Notes: generated from the letters alone by a model not told the origin. Positions 15,201-25,191 are shown, numbered from the stretch's first letter. The stretch is 64,000 nucleotides of DNA from Otis tarda (GCA_026413225.1 CM048572.1:5766001-5830000); one strand, 5' to 3'. Program-made: numbers and translations.

Positions 15201-18200
15201 CACTGGTAGCTTGCACTTTAACAAATTCACAAACTGAGCACATTGGATCTGTGAAGCCCAGCAGTGTCTTGGACAGTATGGCCCTGCTGTCCTCTGCTGT
15301 GAGCATGGATGTGCTTTCCCCCTCTTGAGTGGCAAGTGGTGCCTTTGTTGCTATCAAGAAAGTGTCCCAGAAAGAGTTAGAGCCCAGGGTGGAAGTGGTC
15401 AGGCTCTTAGGGCTAATTAGAGTGCAGTGCTGAGGCTGGCCTGTGGGAGGGGAAGGTCAGTTCTTCAGTGACTGTAAACTTACAGAGTCGATGGGAATGC
15501 TGGCTGGGGCTGCACGCCCTGGAGAACCCACCTGTTCACCACTTGCTTGTACTTTGCAGCGGATGACAACATCCCAGCGAAGATCCTTTCCTATAACCGT
15601 GCCAACAGAGCGGTTGCCATTTTGTGTAACCACCAGAGGGCTCCACCGAAGACCTTCGAGAAGTCCATGATGAACCTGCAGAGCAAGGTACCCCCACCCT
15701 TGCCCAGCTCTTGGTTTGGGCCAAGGCTCCATGTGCTGCATCTCAGGAGTCGCATTTCCTTTCACTTGGGGTGAAATGGAAGCTGAGCGTGCTTTTCCCT
15801 GTCAGGAGTTGGTTAGTGCTACATCCGAGATGGGCCTGCATGGAGAGGAGGACTCCAGAAGCAGAGTAGTGAGCTGAAAAGGACACCTTTCAGCCTGAGT
15901 CATCTTTTACTTGTAAAGACCAAGACCAGACCCTTTTTGTCTCCCTTCATGCTATAGCTATGTGTTCTGCTGCCGTTGAAAGTTCAGAGCAGCAGTCTCT
16001 AGCTCTGATTTGTGTCCCCTAAAGAACCCAGAGTGGGCATCCACTCTGCTGGGTGAATCCCAGTCCACTGTCAGTGCAGGCTGTGTACATGGTACATTAT
16101 GCCCCTCTGACTTGACCTCTTCCTGTGCAGATTGTTTCTGGTGAAGGCCATGAGGTCCAAAGGGGTTAGGTCTGTTCCTGGTCTGGCTTTAGAATAACCT
16201 TCACAATAAGAACTCCTGGTTTGGCACTGCGGTGTCCCCTGCTTCGTAACACCTAACATGGCTGCCATCACCCTAGATCTTAGAGCTTGGAGGATGTCTA
16301 AGGGGAATGGTTGAACAGGGACTGCAAAACGCTAAATCTCCCTCAATCCTAAACTTAGTGGAGGAGAACTGCCTGAAGCCTTAACAGCTTTCAGCCTGTA
16401 GAATTTGGGGCAAGAGTAGTTTCCTGCTGAGGGAACAGGGATGATCCTTCCATGTTACTGTCAGAATTGGTAATGGGAGGATACAGTGGAGGCAGACAAG
16501 CTGCCTTGAGAGGCTGTTGGCCAGTCCCAGGCCAGGCCAGTTCCTTCCCCTGCTTGGTTGCAGCTACGTGAGAGAGCTCCCAGTGCCACCTTGTCTTTGA
16601 AAACAAGTGGGGCCCTCTTTTCTGAGGGGGGTATTTCACCACACTAGACTTTGCAGCAACCTGAAAGGCCAATGGCCTAATTGTTCTGCAGAAGTGGGTC
16701 TGAGCGCTGGTAGGTTCTGAACGTGGTCACAGACTCACTCCCTGGGTTGTGCCACCCACAGGTGACTGCCACAGTTTTTAGCAGCTTGTTCACAGTGCTG
16801 CCATCTGGTTTTGCCTCTCCTAGATCGATGCCAAGAAGGAGCAGTTAGCTGATGCCAGGAGAGAACTGAAAAGCGCCAAAGCTGATGCCAAGGTCCGGAG
16901 GGATGAGAAGTCTAAAAAGTAAGGCTGGTGTTACACTAGGCTATGCAATGCCCTCGGTACTCTCAGCTCCAAATTGGTCCTTCACCCTGTCTTCTGTTTC
17001 CTCAGCCTGTGATCTGAGATTTCCTCAGGCTTTCTTGTCCCCTCTTTATTCTGTGCATGAAGAAATGGCCTTCAAGTTGAGGACCGTAGGGTGATGCAGT
17101 TGCTAGCATTAGTCTCTGCTGTGTCCCTTAGTCCTCCGAGCTGAGCCCGAGCCAGTGCTCAACCACCCTGCTGCCCAGGACCGGGCAGAGCATTGCCATC
17201 TTTATGGGGAGCCAGGAAGCCAGCAGTTACACAACTGGGCATGCACTTTCCTGGGTTCTGCTCTGCTCTGCTGGAAGCTGATGGTGCAGATGATGCACTC
17301 GGACTCTGCGTGGGCTCTGCAGAATAGTGGCAGGGGTGCTGAGTTAAGGGAGCTCTGAAAGCAGAATCACAGCATGACTGTTACAGAGGGATAGATGGGC
17401 TGGTTTTAAAGTGGGTGTAGCATTAGTACAGTTCAGGCTGTTGCTTCCAACCCTTTAAAACAAAACTGCTGCTTAAGAACTGCTCTGCCTCTTTGAAAAT
17501 GTCAGTTCTTAATTGCATGTGCTGAGTGTTTTGTGTCACCGTCTGTGCTGACACAGCTACCCTTTGTGGCTGGTGGCTTTGCTTACCTTGAGCAGAGTCC
17601 CTTTGGCTTCCCACGCTGCTGCCATCTCGAGCCTAGCAGGGCATTAAGAATTAAATACTTTGATTCTTTCCCACCGCAGGACAGTGGAGAGCAAGAAGAA
17701 AGCAGTGCAGAGGATTGAGGAGCAACTGATGAAGCTGGAGGTTCAGGCTACAGATAGGGAGGAGAACAAGCAGATCGCTTTGGGCACCTCCAAACTCAAC
17801 TATCTGGATCCCAGGATCTCTGTTGCTTGGTAAGCATCTGCCTGGAAGGAACAGACCCCTTCTCTTCTGTCTTGTCTCCCCAGTGGGCAGACAAGGGCTG
17901 TGGCTGAGAGCAGTGCCCCTGTGCAGCCAGAGATGTATTTTCTCTGTGGCCTTCCCTTAAATCTTAAAATCAGGAAGGTGTAAAAAGAGTCTCTTGAGCC
18001 AAGGGTAACATGCCAGCCAAAGCCAGCACCGCGCTGGGAGCTGGTGGGTTGGAGAACCTGTGGGATCCAACACTGGGCGGCTGGTCCTGCAGAGCTGGGT
18101 GGTGTGTCTTGTCAAGGAGGAGAGCCAGGAAGGTTCTGGGGCAGAGCAGGGCAGTTCTGCACAGCGAGGGGTTGAGGGCCTGTGACGTCTTGACTCTAAC

Positions 18201-18322
18201 AGCCTCTCCTCTTCTGCAGGTGTAAGAAGTGGGGAATTCCTATAGAGAAGATTTATAACAAAACCCAACGAGAGAAATTTGCCTGGGCTATCGACATGGC
18301 AGAGGAAGACTATGAGTTTTAA
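3134..18322 (+). CDS. TOP1: TOP1, DNA topoisomerase I (type IB), exons 9-21, 5' part outside window
   Basis: TOP1 nicks one DNA strand through a 3'-phosphotyrosine bond, lets the helix swivel and reseals it. It works in the nucleus to relieve supercoils from transcription and replication. Thirteen exons with GT-AG borders join in frame into 560 residues plus TAA, exactly the number in human residues 206-765, so there is no net insertion or deletion. In order they encode the end of the N-terminal region, core subdomains I-III, the charged linker (about 636-712) and the C-terminal domain. All five catalytic residues are present: Arg488 (12246-12248), Lys532 (12378-12380), Arg590 (14778-14780), His632 (15631-15633) and Tyr723 (17801-17803). 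The first base here completes the codon of Trp205. The lysine-rich N-terminus and promoter lie upstream of the window. The mitochondrial paralogue TOP1MT is less likely, given near-identity to human nuclear TOP1 and synteny with PLCG1. Confidence 0.98.
6577..6698 (+). CDS. TOP1: TOP1 exon 10
   Basis: This exon encodes residues 244-284, including [20 protein letters not shown] and FRDWRK, part of core subdomain II in the cap that clamps over DNA. The acceptor follows TTCTTTGTAG; the donor is GTATGC. Confidence 0.97.
7429..7551 (+). CDS. TOP1: TOP1 exon 11
   Basis: This exon encodes residues 285-325 ([18 protein letters not shown] to KEEKQ), the end of core subdomain II and its long cap helices. 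It is exactly 41 codons, phase 0 at both ends. Acceptor GCAAG, donor GTACCA. The first residues differ slightly from human (TNEEKNII). Confidence 0.97.
9014..9201 (+). CDS. TOP1: TOP1 exon 12
   Basis: This exon encodes residues 326-387 plus two bases of Lys388. It includes [20 protein letters not shown] and GRGNHPKMG, core subdomain I. Arg364, next to the DNA nick and to camptothecin in the human structure, is conserved. Acceptor TTTTTTCAG, donor GTGAGC. Confidence 0.98.
9823..9967 (+). CDS. TOP1: TOP1 exon 13
   Basis: This exon encodes residues 389-436 ([20 protein letters not shown] to SSRIK), finishing core subdomain I. Human reads [15 protein letters not shown] here, so it is close to identical. 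Acceptor CTCTGCAG, donor GTAAAG. Confidence 0.98.
10926..11069 (+). CDS. TOP1: TOP1 exon 14
   Basis: This exon encodes residues 437-484 ([20 protein letters not shown] to [10 protein letters not shown]), the start of core subdomain III, which carries most of the catalytic residues. It is 48 whole codons. Acceptor TTCTGCAG, donor GTAAGG. Confidence 0.98.
12237..12422 (+). CDS. TOP1: TOP1 exon 15, catalytic Arg488 and Lys532
   Basis: This exon encodes residues 485-546 ([19 protein letters not shown] to YNKVPVEKR). Arg488 contacts the scissile phosphate and Lys532 is the proposed general acid; both codons are intact. Asp533, a known camptothecin-response position in human, is also present. It is 62 whole codons with donor GTAAGA. 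Confidence 0.98.
13995..14063 (+). CDS. TOP1: TOP1 exon 16
   Basis: A short 69-bp exon encoding residues 547-569 ([20 protein letters not shown] and RLN), core subdomain III. Acceptor TTCCTGCAG, donor GTAAGC. Confidence 0.97.
14718..14832 (+). CDS. TOP1: TOP1 exon 17, catalytic Arg590
   Basis: This exon encodes residues 570-607 plus one base of Pro608 ([20 protein letters not shown], then [18 protein letters not shown]). Arg590 in KVFRTYN is a transition-state-stabilising residue. Acceptor TTCCTTAG, donor GTAAGT. Confidence 0.97.
15560..15687 (+). CDS. TOP1: TOP1 exon 18, catalytic His632
   Basis: This exon encodes residues 608-650 ([39 protein letters not shown]). It ends the core and opens the linker. 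His632 in CNHQ hydrogen-bonds the scissile phosphate. Acceptor ACTTTGCAG, donor GTACCC. Confidence 0.97.
16824..16918 (+). CDS. TOP1: TOP1 exon 19, linker
   Basis: This exon encodes residues 651-681 plus two bases of Lys682 ([20 protein letters not shown], then [11 protein letters not shown]). It is part of the coiled-coil linker that restrains DNA rotation. This is among the more diverged stretches against human (VMKDAKTKK). Confidence 0.96.
17680..17829 (+). CDS. TOP1: TOP1 exon 20, nucleophilic Tyr723
   Basis: This exon encodes residues 683-731 plus two bases of Trp732: the rest of the linker and the start of the C-terminal domain. [14 protein letters not shown] contains the nucleophile Tyr723 (codon 17801-17803) and Asn722, a position linked to camptothecin resistance when changed. 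Acceptor CCGCAG, donor GTAAGC. Confidence 0.98.
18220..18322 (+). CDS. TOP1: TOP1 exon 21, C-terminus and stop
   Basis: The terminal coding exon encodes residues 733-765 ([20 protein letters not shown], then [13 protein letters not shown]) and ends with TAA at 18320-18322. The human tail is MADEDYEF, so the C-terminus is conserved. Confidence 0.98.
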
Positions 18323-18816
18323 CTTGTTTTTAATGAGCTGAAATTTTATGGGAAAAAGGGGGGGAGTAGCCTGGTTTTTAGGGAGATTGATAAACTGTGA
18401 GCCTTACTTGTCCTTGGATGCTGGGGATGGGGGAGGGAAGGGGCAAGTGAGCATCAGATAACACAGCCAACATCTTGCAGAAAGCATAACCTGGAAATAT
18501 CCTAAAGGAGCTGAGCCAGTTGTCCTATGGACAACTTATTTAAAAATGTTTCAGAGATCCAAATTCTAGCTGTCTGGTTTGCGTGGTTTTTCTCTTGAGG
18601 CAGGGCAAGTGGATGGGGGATTTGTCAACCTTCCGCCAGGCAAATTCACCATCACACTGAGAGCGTGGGAATCTTTAGCTACTGTATACAAAATCCAATT
18701 ATATTGGTGCGTTTTTACAGTTAGGGTTTTGCAATAACTTCTATATTTTAATAGAAAATGGACTCCTTAACCCCTGCCCTTCCCCTCCCCCTCCTGCCTT
18801 GTTTCAGAATTTAACA

Positions 18817-18822
18817 AATAAA
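18817..18822 (+). terminator. TOP1: TOP1 proximal poly(A) signal
   Basis: A canonical AATAAA about 495 bases after the stop, preceded by a C-rich stretch. The downstream GU-rich element is weak, so this may be a minor short-UTR site. Confidence 0.5.
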
Positions 18823-19341
18823 CAAAATTTAAGAAAACCAACGCACCTGTTACGGCTGTCACTCTATAGTCATGGAAATACCCAAATCTTTTTTAATTTG
18901 TCACTTGAAACAGTCATGGCATTGGGACATGAACTACAAATATCCACCGCATCTGTTCAGAGCAAAGCGTGATGGGAGATCGGCCTCCTGACTTGAGTGT
19001 TCCTTTTTTAAATGTGAATTTTTATTTCTTTTAATTATTTTAAAATATTTAAACCATTTTCTTTTTCTTCTTGATCTTAAAGATCGTGTAGATTTGGGGA
19101 AGCGGGTTGGGAGAGGGGGGCCGTGTGGTGACGAGGCGCGTGTGGAATTTGAGGACAAGTGAAATTGGCAACAAATGACATTCTCATCACCCTTTGTTCT
19201 GAGCCCACTCTGTACACTTCAAGAATATCTACGTTTTAGGTTTGCCAGACTGTTTTACCTTTCCCTCCCCCTTTTTTTCTAAGCCCCACGCCCCTCTTTT
19301 ACTTGAAAGATTTTATTGTGTAAAAAGAAGTTTCACAGGTC

Positions 19342-19347
19342 AATAAA
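19342..19347 (+). terminator. TOP1: TOP1 middle poly(A) signal
   Basis: A canonical AATAAA about 1.0 kb after the stop. The sequence after it is A/T-rich without a strong GU element, so use is uncertain. Confidence 0.35.
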
Positions 19348-19610
19348 TTTCGAGGGAAATGAGCATCGGTCCAAAAAGGAAAATAATCAAGATTTTAGGG
19401 CTTTTATTTTTTCTTTTGTAATTGTGTAAAAAAATTTTAAAAAATTAAAAAGCAGAATTTTAATGTGAAACCTTTTTTTGCTATAATCATTAGTTTTAGA
19501 GGCATTGTTAGCGTAGTGTGTGTGCGAAGACCATTTCCTGCAGCCTTTCCTCAACAAGTATCTTCTATTTTTATCATGAATTCCCTTTTAATCAACTGTA
19601 GGTTATTTAA

Positions 19611-19616
19611 AATAAA
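19611..19616 (+). terminator. TOP1: TOP1 distal poly(A) signal
   Basis: A canonical AATAAA followed 20-45 bases later by a strong GU/U-rich element (GTTGGTGTCTGTGTGTTCTT). This is the best-formed of the three signals, and base composition changes sharply to GC-rich just beyond it, so it is the likely main end of the gene. Confidence 0.75.
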
Positions 19617-20879
19617 TTCCTACAACTTAACTGAGCGTTGGTGTCTGTGTGTTCTTTCACCTCGGGCCCTGGGCCATGAGGTCCCCTAGGCTGAGGAGGA
19701 GCTTGGCACCACGGTGTTTCTGCAGGCACAGCCTCCGCAGTGAGGTGTTTGAGCCTTTCTCATTTGAACAGGGCTGTGCAGAGGACGTTGAGGCCATGGC
19801 AAGGGCCAGGTGGGCTGGGATTGACCCAGCAGTTGTGTCTCCATCAGCGAAGAGTTGAGAGCATGCGGATTCATGATGATGCCAGGGATCTGAGGTGAAG
19901 CACCTGGCCACGGCTGGCTTTTGGAAGGGGCAGTGCTTTGCGTGGCTGCTGACGTTGCCCTGATGTTTTCAGGAGCTGTCATGGCTGCTTCCTGGTGTTG
20001 AGTTGTGGTGGCTCTGTGGTCTGTGGTAGGTCTGTATGGTCACGTAGCCAGACCCACCATGGGTGGAGTAGTTGGGCCTGCAGCATCGCAGCGTGGGGTG
20101 TTCTGGAGCCCTGGTTAGAGGCGAGAGCTGAGTAGGCTGTCCTGTCAGCCTCTGATCCTCCTGCTTGCTCGTGAGCTGGCAGTAACGCTGAGACTTGAGG
20201 TGGTCCATCTGCTCGCCTGGTGCCCAGATCCTTCAGCTGTGCCCCCTGCACAGCAGTTTGTCCTGGTTTGTGCACTCCCAGGGGAAACTGCCTCGAATAA
20301 CGCGGTTAAATACCAGCAGCCCGACCCTCCTGCTTTTTGGGCGCAGAGCTGCCCGGTCCCTGTTCCCGACTCCAGCAGGAATTGCCTGAAGGATTTTATT
20401 CCTTTTTAATAAGAAACTGCTTGGTCCCTGCTGGAGCGCTGTCCACATGCAGCCTGCACAGCACGGAGCCTGCCCTCGCCCTGAGACGCGGCTGCAGACG
20501 TGGGGTAAAGATCAGTTCTGGGACTTGCTGGCTGCCTTTGTGAGCGAGAGGGAGCATCGGGAAGGTTGCTTTCAGTGTGTATTTGGGGTCCCCTCAAGCA
20601 TCCTTGGAAGTGGAGGCCGTTGCTTTAGTGATATGGAAAGTCACCTGAGGCAGCAGCAGCAGCGCGGGGCCCAGCCAGGCTGAGCTCTGGCAGGGAGAAG
20701 GGGTGGGGTGGTGCTTGTTTGGGCCTGGTACCCCTGTGGCAGGGTGATGTTCAGCTCATCTCCCTTGGAAGAGGCTGCTTTGTGAGAGAGCCAGGACGTG
20801 CTGCAGCTGGGTGCACCAGGAAGGGCATCGTGAGTGTTTTGGTTTTCCTTTACCCCGCGTAGCTGCTGGGCGCGTTCTC

Positions 20880-20909
20880 TGCACTGATCTTCTGTGCACT
20901 GATCTTCCG
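20880..20909 (+). repeat. 15-bp tandem duplication
   Basis: Two adjacent copies of a 15-bp unit (TGCACTGATCTTCTG, then the same with one change) lie in intergenic DNA. Confidence 0.85.
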
Positions 20910-21700
20910 TGCCCTGGCTGGAGTGCGTGATCAGGAGCCTGGAAGCCATGTCCCCGCTCTGGCCAAAAGCCGGTTAATGACAGCCCAGCACTCCAGCCAG
21001 CAACGCAGAGGAGGCTGTGGAGGAGAAGAGGGGAGCTGGGGCCAGGTCCAGCACCTCCCAAGCATCCTGATGTTTGCTGGGCTCCCAGACCCCGCGGGGG
21101 TGGCTGCGGGCTCGGGCTCAGCCAGCCGCAGGAGCCTCTGGGCAGCCGGCCCCAAGCAGGGCTTCCTGCTGCCCGCTGCGATATTTTCAGGCGCTTTGTT
21201 GTGGATGCAAATACTCACCGTTTGGCAGGAGTTACCATTTACTCTCTGGGGCCTTTCCAAGGTGCAGCAGAGAAAATGCCAGCGGAGAGGGAAAGGGGCT
21301 CGTTGTGCTCCGGACCTGCCCGTGCCTGGAACAACGCAGGCGGTAGAAATATCCCTTCTGTTTATACAGCCCTCGTTCCCCGCCTTCAGACCTGGCCGAA
21401 TTAAATTCCCATATCCTACGCTGCTGAGCAGGGAAATGTGCTTCTCCCCCTGCCTGGTTGAAGGCAGCGGGGAGGGATGTGCTGCCTCTGCCTCGGCGTG
21501 GTGGGATGCCCCTGGCCAGGGTGGGGGTCCTGGCTTTCGGACCCCACTCTGTCTGAAGATGCGAGACCAGGCTGATGGCCCAGGCTGGGGTGTGCTGTGC
21601 TGTGCGTCTCCTGGTCAGTGGAAGGGAGAAATATGTTGGTGCAAAACCAGCCCTTGAAAAGGCGCTCAGCTCCCTCTGAACGCCGGGCAGCACGGGCGCT

Positions 21701-21724
21701 CCATGGCCGGCTCCATGGCCGGCT
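21701..21724 (+). repeat. 12-bp tandem duplication
   Basis: CCATGGCCGGCT occurs twice in direct tandem. Each copy carries an NcoI-type palindrome. No function is apparent. Confidence 0.85.
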
Positions 21725-23894
21725 CCCAGGCAGGGAGCTGAGGAGGAGTTAATTGTGTTTTCGCCTGTGGCACAGCAGGGTCAGGACCACCCATCCCGCA
21801 CTTTGAATGGAGAATTCCCAGACCCCATTGACTCACTGTGCAAACACAGAAACATGCCGCATCCCAGTTTGCATCCCACCACTGTAGCGCCTGGTCCTCA
21901 CCTGCCCCAGTGCCGCCACCTCAGTAGGGCTTTCCTGCAACAGGGCTTGTGTTTGGCAGCGAGGGAAATTGAGGCAGTGGTGACGTGACCAGCAGAAGGG
22001 GCAAAATTTAGGTTGAAACTGGTTCTTGTGCATTGTGAGCCCGTGGACAGGGCCCAACAGCCAAGGGGAGGCTGCAAACCCCGCTGGATGCAGCGCCATC
22101 CGCCTCGAACCCTTACAGGATTGTTTGGAAATTGAAACCAGGTGAATTCAGGATGTTAAAAAAGTGTGCGCTCCCCTCTGTACATCAGGGAGCGGGGCCA
22201 GGGAACCTGGAGCTGCAGCGGGTTTCCCATCAGGTGCCGGTTTGTAACCCGGAGAGATGTCACAGAGAGTGCCTGGAAGGGGCAGGATGACGCTGGGGGG
22301 AGGCAGCCCTGCCTGCGGGTGCGGCTTCGCCCCAGCTCCTCGGTGAGCAGGCGGCACACGCGGCAGGCACCGCGCGAGCATCCGCAGCGGCTCTGCGGCC
22401 CCAGGCGGGTCTGCTCTCCATCCCTGGCAAAAAAACACGCCTTGTGCTGCTCTGTGTCTGCTCACACCACCCCAGGGCAGGAGGTAGCTCCGCACACCGC
22501 GTTCCCTCCGGATTTTCCAGATCCGGCTCACTGCAGGGCCGAGGGGAAGCTTTTCCACCCCCCTGGGCTGGTTTCTCATTTGCTCACCCCAGGCAGCGCA
22601 GAACAGATGGGAAATAATAAATAAGCCGGAGTGGTGCGTCTCTCCCGGGGACTGCAAGATGCCAAGCACCGTCACTCGCATGAGGATCGGGCACCTCTCA
22701 ACATACGGTTCCCGGGGTGGGAGAGGGACGCATCCATTCTGACACTGGTGTCAGAGGGATGCTGTGCTGCGGAGACCCCCCACGCTCACCCCTGAGGTGG
22801 CCTCAGGATTTTGTTTCCCTGGATTTTACTCCCCAGCCCTGGAGCAAGGCCGGGGGCTGTCCTTAAAATGGAGGTCACCTGGCTGTTAGCCTGCTGCCTG
22901 TTCCTGGACAGAGGATGGAACTGCTCCATGAATCCCACAGGATATGGGGGGGCTTGGCACCCCACGCTTCAGAGCTGGGGAGATCTGCAGGTGCAGGGGC
23001 CAGCGCGGAGGGGAAAACCCCTTCTCCAGGGGTGTTTGCAAGGGGAGACTGGCAGAGCCCACCCCCTCCGCAGCCGTATGATGAACGTGAGCCGGGGAAT
23101 TTCTTCAAAAATAAAATTGTCCGACCCACTGCGGACCAAAGCCTGGGCAGGGCAGGATAACAGGGACACGATGGAAGTTTCCGCTGCCCTGAGGGGCTGG
23201 GGGCAATTGCAGGAGCTGGGACCAGTGAATGAGGCTGGCAGGCAGCAGGCAGGCAAAAGCGGTTTCGCGTGCTGTCAAATTAAACTGTGACGTTCCTCGG
23301 CGTGCAGCATCGCGGACACGGAGAGTTAATGCAAGGCTAAGCAGTGTTTAGTCAGACTCAGAGAAGGGAAAATACCCATCGCAGACACCTCATTGCAAAC
23401 CACCGCTTCCACGCGCCGGCCACCCAGGGCTGGGGACGCACCGTGACACGTGCTCTCCATCAGCATAAGCAGGCGCTGTTTGGGAGAGAGGGAGTTACCT
23501 TTTTTGCTTCTTTGATGGCCACACTCCCTTCTCAGGTTTTGCCCTCAAAAACAAGGGTGTGCCCATGATGCTTGACTATTTTAAGACCACTGGGAGCTGG
23601 CTGCTTCCTGCCAGTCCCGAGCCAGGCCCTTACATAAGCAAGGAGAGACGTCTCCAGGGCAGTGGCTCACCCCGGGGGCAGCGGGGCAGAGGGTCCTGTG
23701 CCGTGGCTGCGGGCTCACCGGCCACCTCGGGGCTCCCACCAGCGCGGTGCAGGCAGCTCCGCCTGAGCCGGGCAGGTCCCCAGCGTCCCGGCACCCCTGA
23801 GGGTGCTGTGGTACGCCGGCCGTTTTTCACAGGCAGGTTTTGGTTCTGAGATAAGGGCTGCTTGGCTGCGTGCTGCCTTGCCGTGGGCCTGCAA

Positions 23895-23947
23895 ACACGT
23901 GTGTGTGTGTGTATGTATCGTATACATACGTGCATATATACACATAC
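23895..23947. repeat. Alternating purine-pyrimidine tract (GT/AT/AC), Z-DNA prone
   Basis: A (GT)n run passes into GTAT, TATACATAC and ATATATACAC. The tract alternates strictly purine/pyrimidine for 53 bases with one phase change at 23918/23919. An inverted repeat sits inside it (GTATGTA at 23911-23917, TACATAC at 23923-23929). It is about 1.2 kb upstream of the PLCG1 start. Confidence 0.85.
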
Positions 23948-25005
23948 CTGCGCATTTATGTATAGGGTACATCCCCTCCAGGCTCTCCCCATGGGAAATC
24001 CCTGCACTGCTCTCCCATATCGGGGCTGCGCTCGCCCTCGGGCAGGCCGGTTCCACCCCAGCAGGCGATGCACCCACCACTGCACCTCAGTGTTTGTGCC
24101 GGACCCGGGACACCAGCCCGAGCACGCAGCCCGCCCTGGGGTGTCCTGATGGGGAGGAAGGCCAGCAGCGCAGAAAGGGAAATTGGAGGCTTAAACCACA
24201 TGAATGGAGCAAACCACCCTGAAACGCTTCCCAATTCAGCCGCTTATCCCCTCGCTAACCACACTTTGTGTGGCCGGAGCAGGGCTGGAGAGCCTCCCGC
24301 GACCCCCAGCTCCCCCCAGCCAAGGGGATGCTGTCCGCCGCCCTGCAAACCCCATCTCGCTTCCCCTCCCAGCATGGGTCCGGACGTGATTTGTGGTGAC
24401 GAAGATGTGGCAGCCACAGGCCTGGCTTTTGCGGGGAGCCGTGTGCCAGCGGCAGCCAGACGGAGGGGACTGTCCCCAGGAAAAGCCACCTCGCTTAGCC
24501 TGTCCCAGCGCAGCGGGGCTGCGGATGGCCCTGGGAGGGCAGGGAGAGGAGAGCAGCTCCCAGCCTGGCCCATGCCCTGCTCCCCTCTGTGTCCCTGCGT
24601 GTGCCCACTCACCCCGCACAGCCCCCACGGGGGACGCGAGGGGTGACAGGGCAGTGGCGGGAGGCTTGGGGGACTGAGCCCCTCAGCCCCACGGCTGTGC
24701 ACCGGGGTGACGGCCTGTGGGACGCAGTGCTGAGGGATGCGGCACCCCTGGGACCCCACACGGGCCACGCCGTGGGGTGCTTTGCGCACCCGGGACCCCA
24801 CGCACGATGCGCCGTGGGCTGCCAGGGCCGTGTCGTGTCCCGTGCTGTGGGGTGCGTGGCAGACGGGGTACCGATGCGTGCCACGCCTGCGGGACGCGGA
24901 GTACCCCGGTGCCCCAGCCGCGCCGTGGGATGCCCCCCACCCCATCACGCGTGCCAGACCCCGCAGCGGGCGAGGTGCGGGACGCCCCCCTCCCCAGCAC
25001 CCACA

Positions 25006-25032
25006 GGGGGGGTGGGGGGTAGGGGGCGTGGG
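25006..25032 (+). promoter_or_regulatory. G-quadruplex motif in PLCG1 promoter
   Basis: Four G runs of 7, 6, 5 and 3 bases are separated by loops of 1, 2 and 3 bases, ending 160 bases before the PLCG1 ATG. The complementary strand could form an i-motif. A nearby C run (24985-24994) could compete by pairing. Confidence 0.7.
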
Positions 25033-25191
25033 ACCCCACACGGGCCCCATCCGCGCCGCGCGCCCCGCCCCTTCCCCCCCCCTTCCTCCCTCCCCTCCTC
25101 CTTCCTCGCTCCTCCTCCTCCTCCTTCCCCCCCGCAGCCGGCGGCGCTGAGCGGCTGCGGGCGCTCCCGCTCCCCTTTGTTCGCGGCGCTG

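Larger units (their letters stand above)
14064..18219 (+). other. TOP1: TOP1 introns 16-20 between listed exons
   Basis: Gene-free stretches are 14064-14717, 14833-15559, 15688-16823, 16919-17679 and 17830-18219. Base composition is more balanced than in the upstream introns. I see only splice signals and no RNA gene or repeat. Confidence 0.7.
18323..19635 (+). other. TOP1: TOP1 3' untranslated region
   Basis: The UTR is non-coding sequence from the TOP1 stop to the distal poly(A) site. It is AT-rich after 18850. About 1.3 kb matches the usual vertebrate TOP1 3'UTR length as I recall it. Three AATAAA hexamers (18817, 19342, 19611) allow tandem poly(A) choice. Confidence 0.75.
19640..24600. 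other. TOP1-PLCG1 intergenic region
   Basis: GC-rich, non-coding DNA of about 5 kb. The many open frames on both strands have no family resemblance and no splice logic, as expected where stop codons are rare. Small tandem duplications occur at 20880-20909 (15-bp unit, 14 of 15 matching) and 21701-21724 (two copies of a 12-bp unit). A (CAG)4 run lies near 20651. The alternating tract near 23.9 kb is listed separately. Human has an antisense lncRNA near PLCG1; nothing here proves an equivalent. Confidence 0.7.

Noticed and set aside
20923-21657. 244-codon + strand open frame in the intergenic region
   Set aside because: It has no recognisable domain, no polyadenylation or splice context, and composition typical of GC-rich non-coding DNA.
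19640-25000. Antisense lncRNA like human PLCG1-AS1
   Set aside because: There is no conserved exon or splice pair I can identify. Strand-specific RNA-seq would be decisive.
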